Origin: Mycobacterium numidiamassiliense
GTDB lineage: Bacteria; Actinomycetota; Actinomycetes; Mycobacteriales; Mycobacteriaceae
Length of the DNA: 64,000 nucleotides
NCBI RefSeq assembly: GCF_900157365.1
Contig: NZ_FUEZ01000004.1
Span: forward strand, 4,387,010-4,451,009
Direction: 5' to 3'
The stretch's first letter is position 1. Each line of letters starts with the position of its first letter. A model generated the notes under the pieces. It had not been told where the DNA came from. It saw only the letters and a list, made by a program, of their open reading frames with translations, and did no database searches. Positions 7,724 through 17,119 of the stretch are shown piece after piece. Position numbers and translations under genes: made by a program.

Positions 7724-7949
7724 CCGTACGTGCGGCCACTGCCATCGCGAACTCCGCAGCGACGGCTTTTACTGCAACGACACCTGCCAGCGACTTTATC
7801 GTCAACGGCAGTCGGAGCGCGCCCGCGCAGAAGAAGCTACCGGCCGGTCGGTGAACGATGCTTACCTCGACTTCAAAGTCGGTGTGCGCCTTGATCCTAG
7901 CGCCCAAGCCCACCTCGACAGGATGATCCCCGACCGCAACCTCTATTAG
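7716..7949 (+). CDS. Small zinc-finger-like protein, 77 aa
   Basis: The N-terminus has CGHCHRELRSDGFYCNDTCQ, four cysteines in two pairs (CxxC and CxxxC) typical of a treble-clef-type zinc site. A basic arginine-rich helix (RQRQSERARAEEATGR) and a short tail follow. AGGTG lies about 8 bp before the ATG. A DNA-binding role is likely from this shape, but the family is not named. Confidence 0.6.
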   Translation: MANRTCGHCHRELRSDGFYCNDTCQRLYRQRQSERARAEEATGRSVNDAYLDFKVGVRLDPSAQAHLDRMIPDRNLY

Positions 7950-7961
7950 GAGACCACTTAA

Positions 7962-8132
7962 ATGACTACACCACACGACTGGCTCGGCGCCCAATACGAC
8001 TACATTCCGCCCGCCGATCTGGTCAGCCAGAGCCCTACCGCCAGCGCGTATCAGGTTGGCGATGGACCGCTTTCAACCGCGGCGGTCCCGGAGTACATCG
8101 TCACCGGCGGTCGTTTCCAGAAGGGAGTCTGA
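7962..8132 (+). CDS. Small hypothetical protein, 56 aa
   Basis: TAGGAGACCACTTAA provides a clear Shine-Dalgarno sequence before the ATG at 7962. The 56-aa product (begins MTTPHDWLGAQYDYIPPADL) has no recognised domain. The next start follows four bases after its stop. Confidence 0.55.
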   Translation: MTTPHDWLGAQYDYIPPADLVSQSPTASAYQVGDGPLSTAAVPEYIVTGGRFQKGV

Positions 8133-8135
8133 CAA

Positions 8136-8462
8136 ATGTTGCGGCTGCGGTTATCTGAGCGGGCTATCCAATCGTCGTGGGCGACGATTGGGCTAGTGGA
8201 CTGCGATACGGGTCGGCTGATCGAAAAGTATGCGCGTCACGCTGATGCGGAGCGGGCGATGCAGTTTTTGAAGCTGGTCGGGGTTGCGCGTTACGGAACG
8301 GAATTGGGTGGCGCTGCGACCCACGAACTCGCCGCCCAGACCTGCGCGGAGTTTTACGGGCACCGCCAGTACGAGAAGCTGCCGGGCCAGGATTTAGAGG
8401 TGCTGCATGAAGCTGTGCGCTGTTCGCTTGAGGAAGCGGGCAAGAGTAGACGTGGGGCGTAG
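8136..8462 (+). CDS. Hypothetical protein, 108 aa
   Basis: AAGGGAG lies 9-15 bases before the ATG at 8136. The product begins with strands (TIGLVDCDTGRLIEKYARHA) and continues with helices (AATHELAAQTCAEFYGHRQY). It is the penultimate gene of the left operon. No family was recognised. Confidence 0.55.
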   Translation: MLRLRLSERAIQSSWATIGLVDCDTGRLIEKYARHADAERAMQFLKLVGVARYGTELGGAATHELAAQTCAEFYGHRQYEKLPGQDLEVLHEAVRCSLEEAGKSRRGA

Positions 8463-8561
8463 CCCCACCCCGTGCGCGGCCCGCGGCGGTTCCTCTCCAG
8501 TCCATGGTTCTCGCCGCCGCGGGTCGTGCACCCTAAAACCCAGACATACCTGGACATCTTG

Positions 8562-8849
8562 ATGGACACCTCGACCGCGTATCTACGGCTGACCCGAGAG
8601 TTAGCAAGGGAGATTCGCGACGCAACCACCGCCGCCTATCGCCAGCCGGACCTCGGCCGCGACGGCTGGAATATCAACACCGAGAAGGCCGCTCGCATCG
8701 CCACCAAGCTGCTGCGCGGCGAGTGGCCTGAAAGGTCAGCAATCCTCGTGGACTACAACACCTGCGCCGCGATCAATGGACGCGCCATCGTTGAGGCTGT
8801 AATCCGCAGCGGTGTAACCATCGACTGCCAAGTAACGCTGCGCTATTAG
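8562..8849 (+). CDS. Hypothetical protein, 95 aa
   Basis: The frame is open from 8472; the ATG at 8562 is preferred because the upstream codons have no protein-like pattern, but a GTG at 8526 is possible. The product has an N-terminal helix (AYLRLTRELAREIRDATTAA) and a C-terminal strand region (ILVDYNTCAAINGRAIVEAV). It ends the plus-strand operon; genes beyond 8860 run the other way. Function unknown. Confidence 0.45.
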   Translation: MDTSTAYLRLTRELAREIRDATTAAYRQPDLGRDGWNINTEKAARIATKLLRGEWPERSAILVDYNTCAAINGRAIVEAVIRSGVTIDCQVTLRY

Positions 8850-8859
8850 CGACTTACCC

Positions 8860-10063
8860 CTACCGGGTTGGGAGCGGCCCCCGAAATTGCGGGCAGTAGT
8901 TGCCGGTCGCTGCAACCACGGTGCCGGTAGCGGTATCCCTGATGAAGCCCTGTACCAGCATTTCCCTGACAACGTCTGCCTGCGTGGTGCCGGAGGTTAG
9001 CTGGTCGCAAACCCAATGCGCGGCGGCGATTGCGCGCGCAGGATCGGTGACCGGAATATTAAAGCGCGCCAGTTCTTGAAGATACTGCCTATCTGCCGCA
9101 GGCCCGTTCACTGCTATGAGGTCGGTGAACTGTGGGCAGTAGGCGGCTACGGCAGCGCGCTCAACTGTTTTGGCCTGTGCCTCCGTCAGCGCCGGGAAAT
9201 CGGATTGCACATTGATCCATGCGTTGGCGGCGGAGTCCGCAATCTCCTGCTCGGACTGTCCAGCCAGATCCTTGCCTGTTGTCAGGAATCCGCATATGTC
9301 CGTGCGGCCAGGCGCTGATCGCTTTCCCCCTGTCGTACAGGTGAATGCCCGCCGCTTCGATGATGGAGATATAGGTGTTATCGGCGGCGTCTGGGTTCGG
9401 CGTTTGGCTGGTTGGGGCTTGGGTCGTCACCGTCGTTGTCGCGGGAGCCGCCTGGGCCACCGTTGGTAATGGCCGGCTGCTGAGTGATGATGTCGATGGT
9501 GATGATTCCGCGCCCGATGGAATGGTGGACGACGACTTCGGTGCCGCTGCAGGTGTTTGGTGGCTTCCTCGCGTGACGGCCCAGCCGACAGCGGCAACCA
9601 CGACCGCGGCCACTAGTGCGATCGAAAGGAACATGGCGGCGTAACCCCATGTCCAGCAAAAAGATTGGGCCGCTGCGTCTCCTAATTCGTCCTCGTCAGC
9701 TAGGGGTTCATGTGCTTCCTCGCCGGTTCGCGGATTCTCCTCGATGTCGTCGTCATCGTCGGATTGTTCCCACGCCAAAGGTGATTCCACGTGGCGGATT
9801 GCGTCGGGCAGAATCTCGGTACCGGCTGCGCTACCCACAGCGGTATCCGGCTGGTGCTCGCCAGCCTCCATTAGGCTGTCCGGCTCGCCGACCCGCTCCC
9901 CGGTTCGCGGATCGTCTACTACTTCGGTCTCATCAACCTTCGACATAGTCGCGGGCGTAGCGACGTCACGGATAGCGTCGGGCAGAAGCCCTGTGCCGTC
10001 GCCTGCCGCCGCCCCGATCGTGGTGTCCGTCGGGACCGAGTCGGCAGAGCCGCGGTCAGTCAT
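8860..10063 (-). pseudogene. Membrane-anchored protein with two DUF732 domains, broken by one extra base
   Basis: Reading from an ATG at 10063 (preceded by GGTGATGG), the product has an acidic cytoplasmic region with two repeats of the form LLPDAIR-x-V. One membrane helix follows (AAMFLSIALVAAVVVAAVGW), then a Thr/Ser/Pro linker and a DUF732 domain starting YISIIEAAGIHLYDRG. The frame then shifts. Removing the single base at 9310 changes AISAWPHGH into AISAGRTDICGFLTTGKDLA and reads straight into the second DUF732 domain (ARAIAAAHWVCDQLTSGTTQ) to the stop at 8860. The shift is either a real mutation or a sequencing error; intact it would be about 400 aa. Confidence 0.75.
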
Positions 10064-10161
10064 GCCATCACCTGCCAGGGTGGAGTGTGGAAATCCCATT
10101 CCAACGGGTCAGCGGCTGCTCGTCAACGCGATAACAGCCGCCGGCAACGTAGCATCAGGCC

Positions 10162-10836
10162 GTGCGGGTCCTAGGTGTAGACGGATGGGCAAAAGGATGG
10201 GTCGGCATCGAACTTGTCGATGGCCGATTCACCGCTGCCCACGTTGCGCCCACACTTGTCGCCATGGTCGAGTCCAACGACTACGACGCGATCACGGTGG
10301 ATATTCCCCTCGGCCTGCTTGACAACGGTTTTCGGAAAGCCGACATCGAGAGCAAGATCGCACTCGGGCCGCGAAGGTCCAGCGTGTTTCTAACCCCGCC
10401 AAGATCGATCCTTCAACAGGACTCATATGACTCTGCCAACGCGCTTAGCCGAGAACTCACCGGACTGGGACTCAGCAAACAAAGCTATGCACTTCGACAG
10501 AAGGTGCTAGAGGCAGACAAGCTCTTCGATGACGGCGCCACTCTCCCGCTCTTCGAAATTCATCCCGAAGTGTCGTTCATGGCGATGGGTGACGGCCCAG
10601 CTTTGATGAGCAAGAAAACCTGGCATGGCCAGCGTGATCGCATGACGCGACTCGGGGCGCAGGGCATCGTGATTCCCGCTGAGATAGGCGTAGCGGCTGA
10701 AGCATCGCCCGACGACATCCTCGATGCCGCCGCAGCCGCCTGGAGCGCCGACCGCATCGCAACCGGCTGTTGCGGAAGCATTCCGAGTCCGCCTCAGATC
10801 AACGAGCGCCGACAGCGGGTTGCAATATGGTATTGA
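10162..10836 (+). CDS. DUF429 predicted nuclease (RNase H-like fold)
   Basis: A GTG start at 10162 gives 224 aa. The N-terminus VLGVDGWAKGWVGIEL carries the acidic residue of the RNase H-like strand, ITVDIPLGLLD is the second conserved acidic motif near residue 45, and FEIHPEVSFMAM with the C-terminal DDILDAAAAAWSADR completes the DUF429 pattern. DUF429 proteins are predicted metal-dependent nucleases; none is assigned a firm role that I know of. It is transcribed divergently from the DUF732 gene at 10063. Confidence 0.8.
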   Translation: MRVLGVDGWAKGWVGIELVDGRFTAAHVAPTLVAMVESNDYDAITVDIPLGLLDNGFRKADIESKIALGPRRSSVFLTPPRSILQQDSYDSANALSRELTGLGLSKQSYALRQKVLEADKLFDDGATLPLFEIHPEVSFMAMGDGPALMSKKTWHGQRDRMTRLGAQGIVIPAEIGVAAEASPDDILDAAAAAWSADRIATGCCGSIPSPPQINERRQRVAIWY

Positions 10837-10942
10837 ATTTCTGTACTGAATTAGTTCTAGAAGGCAGGCTCGGCCTCCTTCGGTAGAGCAGGTAATCTGC
10901 CGTCTTCGCGCCAAACCCGTTCGGAGACAACACAAATAACCG

Positions 10943-11914
10943 CTATCTTGACCAGTACGTCAGCATCGCTTCATTGCTGAGTACCGTCGGTCCTTGTGTG
11001 ATGACCAATTCATGGGGTGACACTGAATATTGGACGCCATTGTTGCTTGCGATAAATGCTGCACCTGTCCTCGCAGGATCTGCGACTTCAACCGAGAGGT
11101 TGTTCTGTAACCCGAACCCTTTGTAGTACAGCCGCCCGACGCCGGTCTGGCAGATGACAATTAGCGAGTCAGCGGTGCGAGCGATGACGATTGCAGGGTT
11201 GGTGTAGTTGCAACGTGCTCCTGAGTAGCCGATGAAACCTTGGGCGTCAGCATCCGGTGGTAGCGCCGCCGTGCTCGGCGCAGGAGGCGGTACGGCGCTC
11301 GGCATTGTCGATGCACGGCCGGGAAAAGAAACTTCGGTATGAACGGGTGAAGGTGAAATGCTAAACCCGAATTGTTCCAGCGGTGCGAGCTGTTCCGGCG
11401 CGTTGGATGCGACTTGTGCGGGCGGGTGCTCGACGCAAGCCGATGCTCCGATTAACCACAACGTAGTGTCACTTGCTGCCCTGGTTGCGTAAGCCATCAT
11501 CGGAAAGTTCAACCTGGCAAAGTTAGCGATATCGGTCTGTCGCGCAGACGCTGATGAATAGTTGCCAATGTCGATCGAGAGGTCGTAGTCGCATCCCCCC
11601 TGCGTTTCGGGGGCATAAATTGAGCAGAAACTAACAGCGGACGCCCCGGGCAGTGGCATGAACTGGACGGGTCGTAAGCGAAGCAGCGTATAGATGCCGC
11701 GAGGTTTTCCGTCCGGTGTGCTGGGGTTGTTACAGATACTTGCGGCCCAGTCGTTCACCGTCGAATGATCAAACCCAGCAGAGGGCGGGCCAGGGTGACC
11801 CGGCGGCGCGCCATCATGTCTGTGCGACGCACAACCCGCGACAATCGTCGTTGCCGCGATCAGCAGCGAAATACTTGTGCAAACCGAGGTGATGGTGATG
11901 GGCAAGCGCCGCAT
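10943..11914 (-). CDS. Lipoprotein of unknown function
   Basis: The ATG at 11914 begins a signal peptide (MRRLPITITSVC, then a hydrophobic stretch) ending in the lipobox IVAGC near residue 29, so the mature protein should be lipid-anchored outside the membrane. The 323-aa product has several cysteines and a Pro/Ala-rich linker. The C-terminal domain begins QGFIGYSGARCNYTNPAIVI and includes a VSPHELVITQG segment. The layout matches mycobacterial secreted lipoproteins found beside DUF732 genes. Function unknown. Confidence 0.7.
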   Translation of the reverse strand: MRRLPITITSVCTSISLLIAATTIVAGCASHRHDGAPPGHPGPPSAGFDHSTVNDWAASICNNPSTPDGKPRGIYTLLRLRPVQFMPLPGASAVSFCSIYAPETQGGCDYDLSIDIGNYSSASARQTDIANFARLNFPMMAYATRAASDTTLWLIGASACVEHPPAQVASNAPEQLAPLEQFGFSISPSPVHTEVSFPGRASTMPSAVPPPAPSTAALPPDADAQGFIGYSGARCNYTNPAIVIARTADSLIVICQTGVGRLYYKGFGLQNNLSVEVADPARTGAAFIASNNGVQYSVSPHELVITQGPTVLSNEAMLTYWSR

Positions 11915-12305
11915 AATCCTTCCCCAGGGCAGACTCAACCTTCCAGCGTGGAGGCTAATCTGGGCCAGCCCATTACGTGACGCTTTCGTTCCCTTGGTCC
12001 GCCTAAGGCGGCTTGCAGCCCCTGCCAGGACTGCCGACCGGGCTCGAGCGGCCACTCGGCCAGCCCCAAGCCTCCCGGAGGCGAGACTTGGCCGTCTTCC
12101 TGCGCTGTGGGGTGCTAGTGATCTTCGGCGGCCGTCGTTGCTAAGTGAGCGGAAGCGATCTGGTCAGCGGTGCGATGCCGAACTGTTCCAACGTGGCGGG
12201 GCCATTTGGCTGCTGCTCAAGGACTTTTGGCACTAGTTGCGCGGCAGCATTCGCGTCTTAGCTTGCCGTAGAAGCAGTGCTGCCTTCTACCGGGTTGGGG
12301 CGTCG

Positions 12306-12791
12306 ATGATGACAAGCACCGCCACCACCACACGCTCGCCCATTCGAGTTCTGTCAATAGGCTTTTTAGTACTGATGGTTGCCATGGTTGGCTATGCTCT
12401 GCTGTCGGCGCCGACTTCTCATGCGAGTGTTCATCAGGATCAAGAGTTCTACTGGCTGTTAACCGAACCGGATCAGGATAATCCTATGGCGATTTGGGAT
12501 TTTCCACTCGTTAGGTCGCAGGGCATTCAGGATTGCCGGGAAATGGATTTTGGCGAAACGCCGATGCAGGCACTCTATCATTTGGATCGCAGACATGGCG
12601 GGCCGTATATGTTTGAAGATGCTAACGGCATTTCTTCTGCGGCTACAGTCATTTACTGTCCCTGGCACGGAAGTTGGCCGGATATGCCTGGGGGTCCACA
12701 AGAACGTACGGAATCGCGGCCCGTAAATCCACTTCCTGTATATCCGCCACTTATGTGGTCGCCGGGCGGTGGCCCTGCTAGTGGTGTCTAA
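12306..12791 (+). CDS. Secreted DUF732-like protein
   Basis: The tandem ATG at 12306 starts a signal sequence (VLSIGFLVLMVAMVGYALL) ending near THA. The mature part begins HQDQEFYWLLTEP and ends with ATVIYCPWH, and it has the paired cysteines (IQDCREM and VIYCP) typical of the DUF732 fold. It ends with a proline-rich tail. DUF732 proteins are exported small helical proteins abundant in mycobacteria, with unknown role. Confidence 0.65.
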   Translation: MMTSTATTTRSPIRVLSIGFLVLMVAMVGYALLSAPTSHASVHQDQEFYWLLTEPDQDNPMAIWDFPLVRSQGIQDCREMDFGETPMQALYHLDRRHGGPYMFEDANGISSAATVIYCPWHGSWPDMPGGPQERTESRPVNPLPVYPPLMWSPGGGPASGV

Positions 12792-12871
12792 ATCGCCAGC
12801 GGCGCACCGGGTCGCCTTAACCATCGGTACAAATGTATAACTGATCTAAAAGAACGGAGATAAAGCCCAGC

Positions 12872-13102
12872 GTGATAATCAAGAAACTCATTGCTAACAG
12901 CGTTTTTGTTGTAGCCGCCGTCGTAGGAGCACCGGCAGTCGGCGCCGATCCGATCGGGCAGGGCGGCGGGGTTTGCACCGATCCGCAGTGTCCTCCACCA
13001 GTTCGTGTATTCATGTCGCCGGATACTGCGACCAGCCTAAAGCAGGCCAAGCAGCAGCAAGAAGAGATGCAGAACTCGCAGAACCTGCTTCCCAGTCCTT
13101 AG
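12872..13102 (+). CDS. Small secreted protein, 76 aa
   Basis: A GTG start follows AACGGAGATAA. The N-terminus is a signal peptide (LIANSVFVVAAVVGAPAVGA) cut near GADP, leaving about 50 residues with one cysteine pair (VCTDPQCPPP) and a Gln-rich tail (KQAKQQQEEMQNSQN). This matches small exported mycobacterial proteins of unknown function. Confidence 0.6.
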   Translation: MIIKKLIANSVFVVAAVVGAPAVGADPIGQGGGVCTDPQCPPPVRVFMSPDTATSLKQAKQQQEEMQNSQNLLPSP

Positions 13103-13315
13103 AACAAGAACCTCGTGATATGTCCCCCGCAAGAGCACACCCGGTAACCAACAAAGGCAGCCGGCCGCGAGCCGGGCGATGCCCCGCTTTCCCGATCCCT
13201 CATCCGCGCGACGACGTGCCTCTAGCACAAGGACCTTGGCCCCTAGGTCGGGGCGTTGTGTGCGATTAGCGTCACCATCCACAGCAAAGTCAGCATCGAC
13301 ACCGGGATATGGCGC

Positions 13316-13597
13316 ATGATTCGTGGACTGCTTGTCGCGATAGCGATCGCAGTCGCAACCATCGGCGCGGCTTTAATTCCACATAGCGCTGGCTCTGGCA
13401 CCTCGCCGTTCCTGACTACGAGCTGTCTGCCAGTAGATTACGCGGTCCCCTCGGACATACACTGCAACCCTCCGACCCCACTACCGGGGGATACGTATCA
13501 GTGCAGAGACGGCTGCTTTTCTGACAGCAAAACTTCCCAGGGGGCGTGTTCTCACCACGGCGGCATCGACCATCCAGTCAATCGGGGCAATGAGTAG
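13316..13597 (+). CDS. Secreted DUF3761-like protein
   Basis: The ATG at 13316 begins a signal peptide (LLVAIAIAVATIGAALIP). The mature region has DTYQCRDGCFSDSKTSQGAC followed by SHHGGI, the hallmark of DUF3761 (a Cys- and His-bearing small domain often found after a signal peptide). It overlaps the next gene by 8 bp, so the pair are probably co-translated and both exported. Confidence 0.65.
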   Translation: MIRGLLVAIAIAVATIGAALIPHSAGSGTSPFLTTSCLPVDYAVPSDIHCNPPTPLPGDTYQCRDGCFSDSKTSQGACSHHGGIDHPVNRGNE

Positions 13598-14159
13598 CAC
13601 GGCAATCGTCATCGCAACCACCCTTACAGTGACCAGCTCGGCTCTGCTCATCGGTGCGGTCGGCACTGCGGCTGCTGATGTGCCGGTCGGGCCAGGTCCT
13701 ACCTACTACACCGTGCAGACCCAGCCCACGCCTGGGGCCTGCCATAACCGCTCGGCCGCTACCGGGCAGACCCTGCCCGACCCGATCTGCACCCCCAGTG
13801 CGATCAGTCCGAAAGTGACCCAAGACACGCTCGCCACAACGATCTGCAGAACCGGCTACACCAAGTCAATCCGGCCGCCGGCTTCCATTACCGAGATCGA
13901 AAAGCGCGAAAACGCGCCGGCATACGACTACACCGGCTCGCTGAAAGACACAGAGTACGACCACCTCGTGCCACTTGAACTCGGCGGGGACCCCAACGAT
14001 CCCCGAAATCTGTGGATCGAACCCGGTGCATCCCCCAACCCGAAAGACGGCGTCGAATCCAGGCTGCATGAGCTTGTCTGCGAAGGCAGAGTGCCGCTCG
14101 ATGGGGCGCAGGAGGCCATCGCCACCGATTGGACCACGGCACGGGACACGGTCCGTTGA
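13590..14159 (+). CDS. Secreted HNH-type nuclease domain protein
   Basis: This 189-aa protein has a signal peptide (IATTLTVTSSALLIGAVGTA) and a C-terminal HNH-like motif: EYDHLVPLELGGDPNDPRNL, with the paired His/Asn region typical of exported mycobacterial HNH proteins. Two cysteines flank the mid region. The likely activity is metal-dependent DNA cleavage outside the cytoplasm. It is coupled to the DUF3761 gene by overlap. Whether it works in host envelope biology, nutrient DNA use or competition is not shown by the sequence. Confidence 0.75.
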   Translation: MSSTAIVIATTLTVTSSALLIGAVGTAAADVPVGPGPTYYTVQTQPTPGACHNRSAATGQTLPDPICTPSAISPKVTQDTLATTICRTGYTKSIRPPASITEIEKRENAPAYDYTGSLKDTEYDHLVPLELGGDPNDPRNLWIEPGASPNPKDGVESRLHELVCEGRVPLDGAQEAIATDWTTARDTVR

Positions 14160-14339
14160 AGTAGCGCCATTGCCACCAGCTAGGGCTGGCTATGAGACCA
14201 AGGCAAGTGCCGAAAAAGGCAATGATTCGGGGCAAGATGAGACCGAGCGCGTTGCCCATTATCACCAACAACCATGGGCATCAATGCGGCTCCGTTAGAA
14301 AACCAATCCGCACCACCGTAACGCCGGTAATATTCGCGC

Positions 14340-16027
14340 ATGCCGGTGGCTAGTGGCGCAGCCTTTGCTGGGTACACCATCCTGCGGCTGCTGGGATCTG
14401 GGGGAATGGGCGAGGTCTACCTCGCCCAGCACCCCCGATTGCCTCGTCAAGACGCACTCAAGATCCTGCCGGCAGAGGTCTCGGCGGATGGTGAGTTCCG
14501 GGAGAGGTTCCTGCGCGAGGCAGACCTGGCCTCGACACTTTTCCACCCGCACATTGTCGGTGTGCATGACCGCGGAGAATTCGACGGTCAAATGTGGATA
14601 TCGATGGACTACATCGACGGCACTGATGCCGCGCAGCTGCTGCGGACTCGCTACCCAGTCGGCATGCCCGAACACGAAGTTGCCGAGATCATCACCGCGA
14701 TTGCCGGCGCGTTGGACTATGCCCATAAGCGGGGTCTGCTGCATCGCGACGTCAAGCCGGCTAACATCATGCTTACCCACCGAGACGACGAGGGTAAGCA
14801 ACGAATCCTGCTGAGCGACTTTGGGATTGCTCGCGGCGTCGATGACATCAGTGGACTGACCACGACCAACATGACTGTCGGCACGGTGGCGTACACGGCG
14901 CCGGAACAGCTGCTGGGCGAGCAGATCGACGGGCGCGCCGACCAGTACGCGCTGGCCGCTACCGCTTACCACCTTTTGACGGGATCGCAGCTGTACCCTC
15001 ACTCCAATCCGGCGGTCGTAATCAGCCGCCATCTCAACGCACCGGTGCCTGCTCTCTCCGACACGCGACCCGAACTGGGCAGGCTCGACCCTGTGCTCGC
15101 GGCGGGCCTGGCCAAGGATCCCGCCGATAGATTTACGCGCTGCGTAGACTTCGCCCACGCTTCCGCCGAGCAAGCCGAGATACCCCGCCGAGCCCGGGCC
15201 GCGCCGACCGCCCCCGCTCGATTGGCCCCCAAGCAAACTCCTCGGAACAGCATTCAATCCCGCTCAAAGCAAGGCGTCGTCGAACCCCGACTGCCGGGTG
15301 GTCCTCGAAGGCGATGGGGTATCCCGGCTGCCGCGGTGGTTGCGCTCCTTTTGGTTGGAGCCGTTGCGCTGGTGTGGCAACCGTGGCAACAGCGGCCCCT
15401 CACGACCCCACCCTCGACCCGAGTCGAATCACCTCCGGCCCCGTCGCCGCACCTACCAGCGCAGCACCCGCGGCAACGCAGGTCATTACCGCAGTGGCGG
15501 TTGTCAACGGCCAACCTGCCAACGGTTACCTTGAAGTGCCGTCGGTGCCTTCATCGAGCCACATCACCGACGTCTTCGCTTGCGACGCATCGCCAGCGGC
15601 GGTCGACTCCGGCATTTACCGTTGTGCACCTTCCGCTGCCGGTGCCGGCGTGTGTTGGCCGTCCAATGCGGGAACTCTGTTGTGTGGCGATGATCCCTGG
15701 GACAGGGAGCTTCATCGCGTGGCCTACACGGATACGCTGCCGGCTGTGCAGCCGCCGGCGACGCCGTTGCCGTTTGGGTTGCTTCTGGATGACGGCACTG
15801 AATGCCGCCTACGCAATGGGGGCGCTTGGGGTGGCCGAGATGACGGCTTGTACCCCGCCTACGGTTGCAGCCCCGGCCAGAACATCGCTGTCCTCGAAGG
15901 GACCACCGTGCCGGCCGTCGACCGTGCTCACCCCCTGTGGACGGTCAAAGTCGGTGCATTCGGGGCAGGCCACTTCCCACCACCCCAGACGCACACCGTG
16001 ACCACCGCCTGGTTTGCAGGGAACTGA
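14340..16027 (+). pseudogene. Receptor-like Ser/Thr protein kinase, frameshifted after the membrane helix
   Basis: The kinase domain is intact: glycine loop GSGGMGEVYLA (about 19-29), catalytic Lys41, HRDVKPANIML (from 135), DFGIARG and APEQLLGEQIDGRADQY. A membrane helix follows near residues 330-347. Shortly after QPWQQ (about 15385-15400) the frame becomes poor. The external domain continues in the frame that ends at 16027 (ITAVAVVNGQPANGYLEV through VYDxx-free, Cys-rich sequence to TAWFAGN), so one base is missing or two are extra. The kinase domain resembles PknI/PknF. As read, it encodes a kinase with a scrambled external tail of 553 aa. Confidence 0.75.
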
Positions 16028-16326
16028 AGTATCCCCCGCTCGCAGACGCGGCAAGCCACTACTGCGCTCAACAGTCGGCCGCCCAGCTCGACCCCGCCGC
16101 CTGCCGCTCTGCCAAACGCGCCGGATGATCAGCCCGGCAAAAACCCTCAACGCAAAAACCCCAACCTGAAATACTGACTGAATGCCCTCTGCCGCCATGA
16201 CCGAACAGGACCCCGCCAGGAAATACTAGCGGTTACGCTTCCCTTCGCTGCGAAACCTCAAGTGACAGAACAAAGTTACCCCAAAACCGCAGCAACGGTG
16301 AGCCAGGCGCTGATACGGTCGCCGCT

Positions 16327-16700
16327 GTGGCTAAAGACAGAGACCCCGACTGGCAACCGCTCGATAGATTGTTGGCGGACCGCGCGCGATGCATTGCGCT
16401 GCTTAAAGATTACTTCTCTTCCCTAGACATAACCGGACGACAGGGCTACACAGGCAGCCGTTTTGAGTCGCCGTCGGGGGCGGCGACAGGCCCGATGTGG
16501 CAGGGTTGGCAAAACCGAAGTTTTCTAAAGCTAAAGTATCAACTATTATGGGCACCAACGCCTTTCCGGAGTTGGTGACCGCCGCGAGGCACCCTTCAGT
16601 GGTGGTGCTGCGCACAAGAAACAACCGAACTGCACCGAGGGTTTGTGCTGAATGTCGTGGTGTGCGACAACGGTGCCAGCGCGCCCGTCGCTCGAAATAG
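16327..16700 (+). pseudogene. Remnant resembling DUF6308 proteins, frameshifted
   Basis: A GTG at 16327 opens a frame with RARCIALLKDYFSSLDITGR then YTGSRFES. The family continuation GGGDRPDVAGLAKPKFSKAK is found in another frame from about 16475. This order is reminiscent of the DUF6308 N-terminus, but the expected remainder is missing and the frame closes at 16700. The rest of 16028-16755 shows no gene. The assignment is from pattern memory only. Confidence 0.3.
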
Positions 16701-16755
16701 GCCACCTGGGTGGCGCGGTTGCTGTTCCGACCTGGCCGTGGCTGGAGCGCGACTG

Positions 16756-17037
16756 TCAGTAGTTCTCGGGAATAGTAATACCGTTGCACATGGGGTTCTC
16801 GTGAAAGCGGACCGAGCGAAATGCCGTTACCACCAGATCATTGGCTTGGTTGTAAGTCATGTTCGGATACCGTTCGAGCATGTTGAGGGCGTAGTGGTCG
16901 TTCGGATTGTAGGGATTGACACCCATAGCCATCACGGCCAGGCAGACTTCCCTATTGATGTCATCAGCGTGCGCCGTCGGTGCGAGCCCTATGGCAAAAC
17001 CTGCAGCTACCGCTGCAGTCATCACTTTCTTGCTCAT
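16756..17037 (-). CDS. Secreted DUF732 protein, 93 aa
   Basis: The ATG at 17037 starts a typical signal peptide (KKVMTAAVAAGFAIGLAPTA, cut after AHA). The mature part DDINREVCLAVMAMGVNPYN and the C-terminal cysteine (NPMCNG) fit a short member of the DUF732/secreted helical family. Role unknown. It is one of five such genes in the element. Confidence 0.65.
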   Translation of the reverse strand: MSKKVMTAAVAAGFAIGLAPTAHADDINREVCLAVMAMGVNPYNPNDHYALNMLERYPNMTYNQANDLVVTAFRSVRFHENPMCNGITIPENY

Positions 17038-17119
17038 GTTCGTTCCCCCTACGGACTCCAACTGTCCCGCGACACCGATTATCGCTAGTACCAACGGCTA
17101 ACGGCGGCGAGAGCAATTG

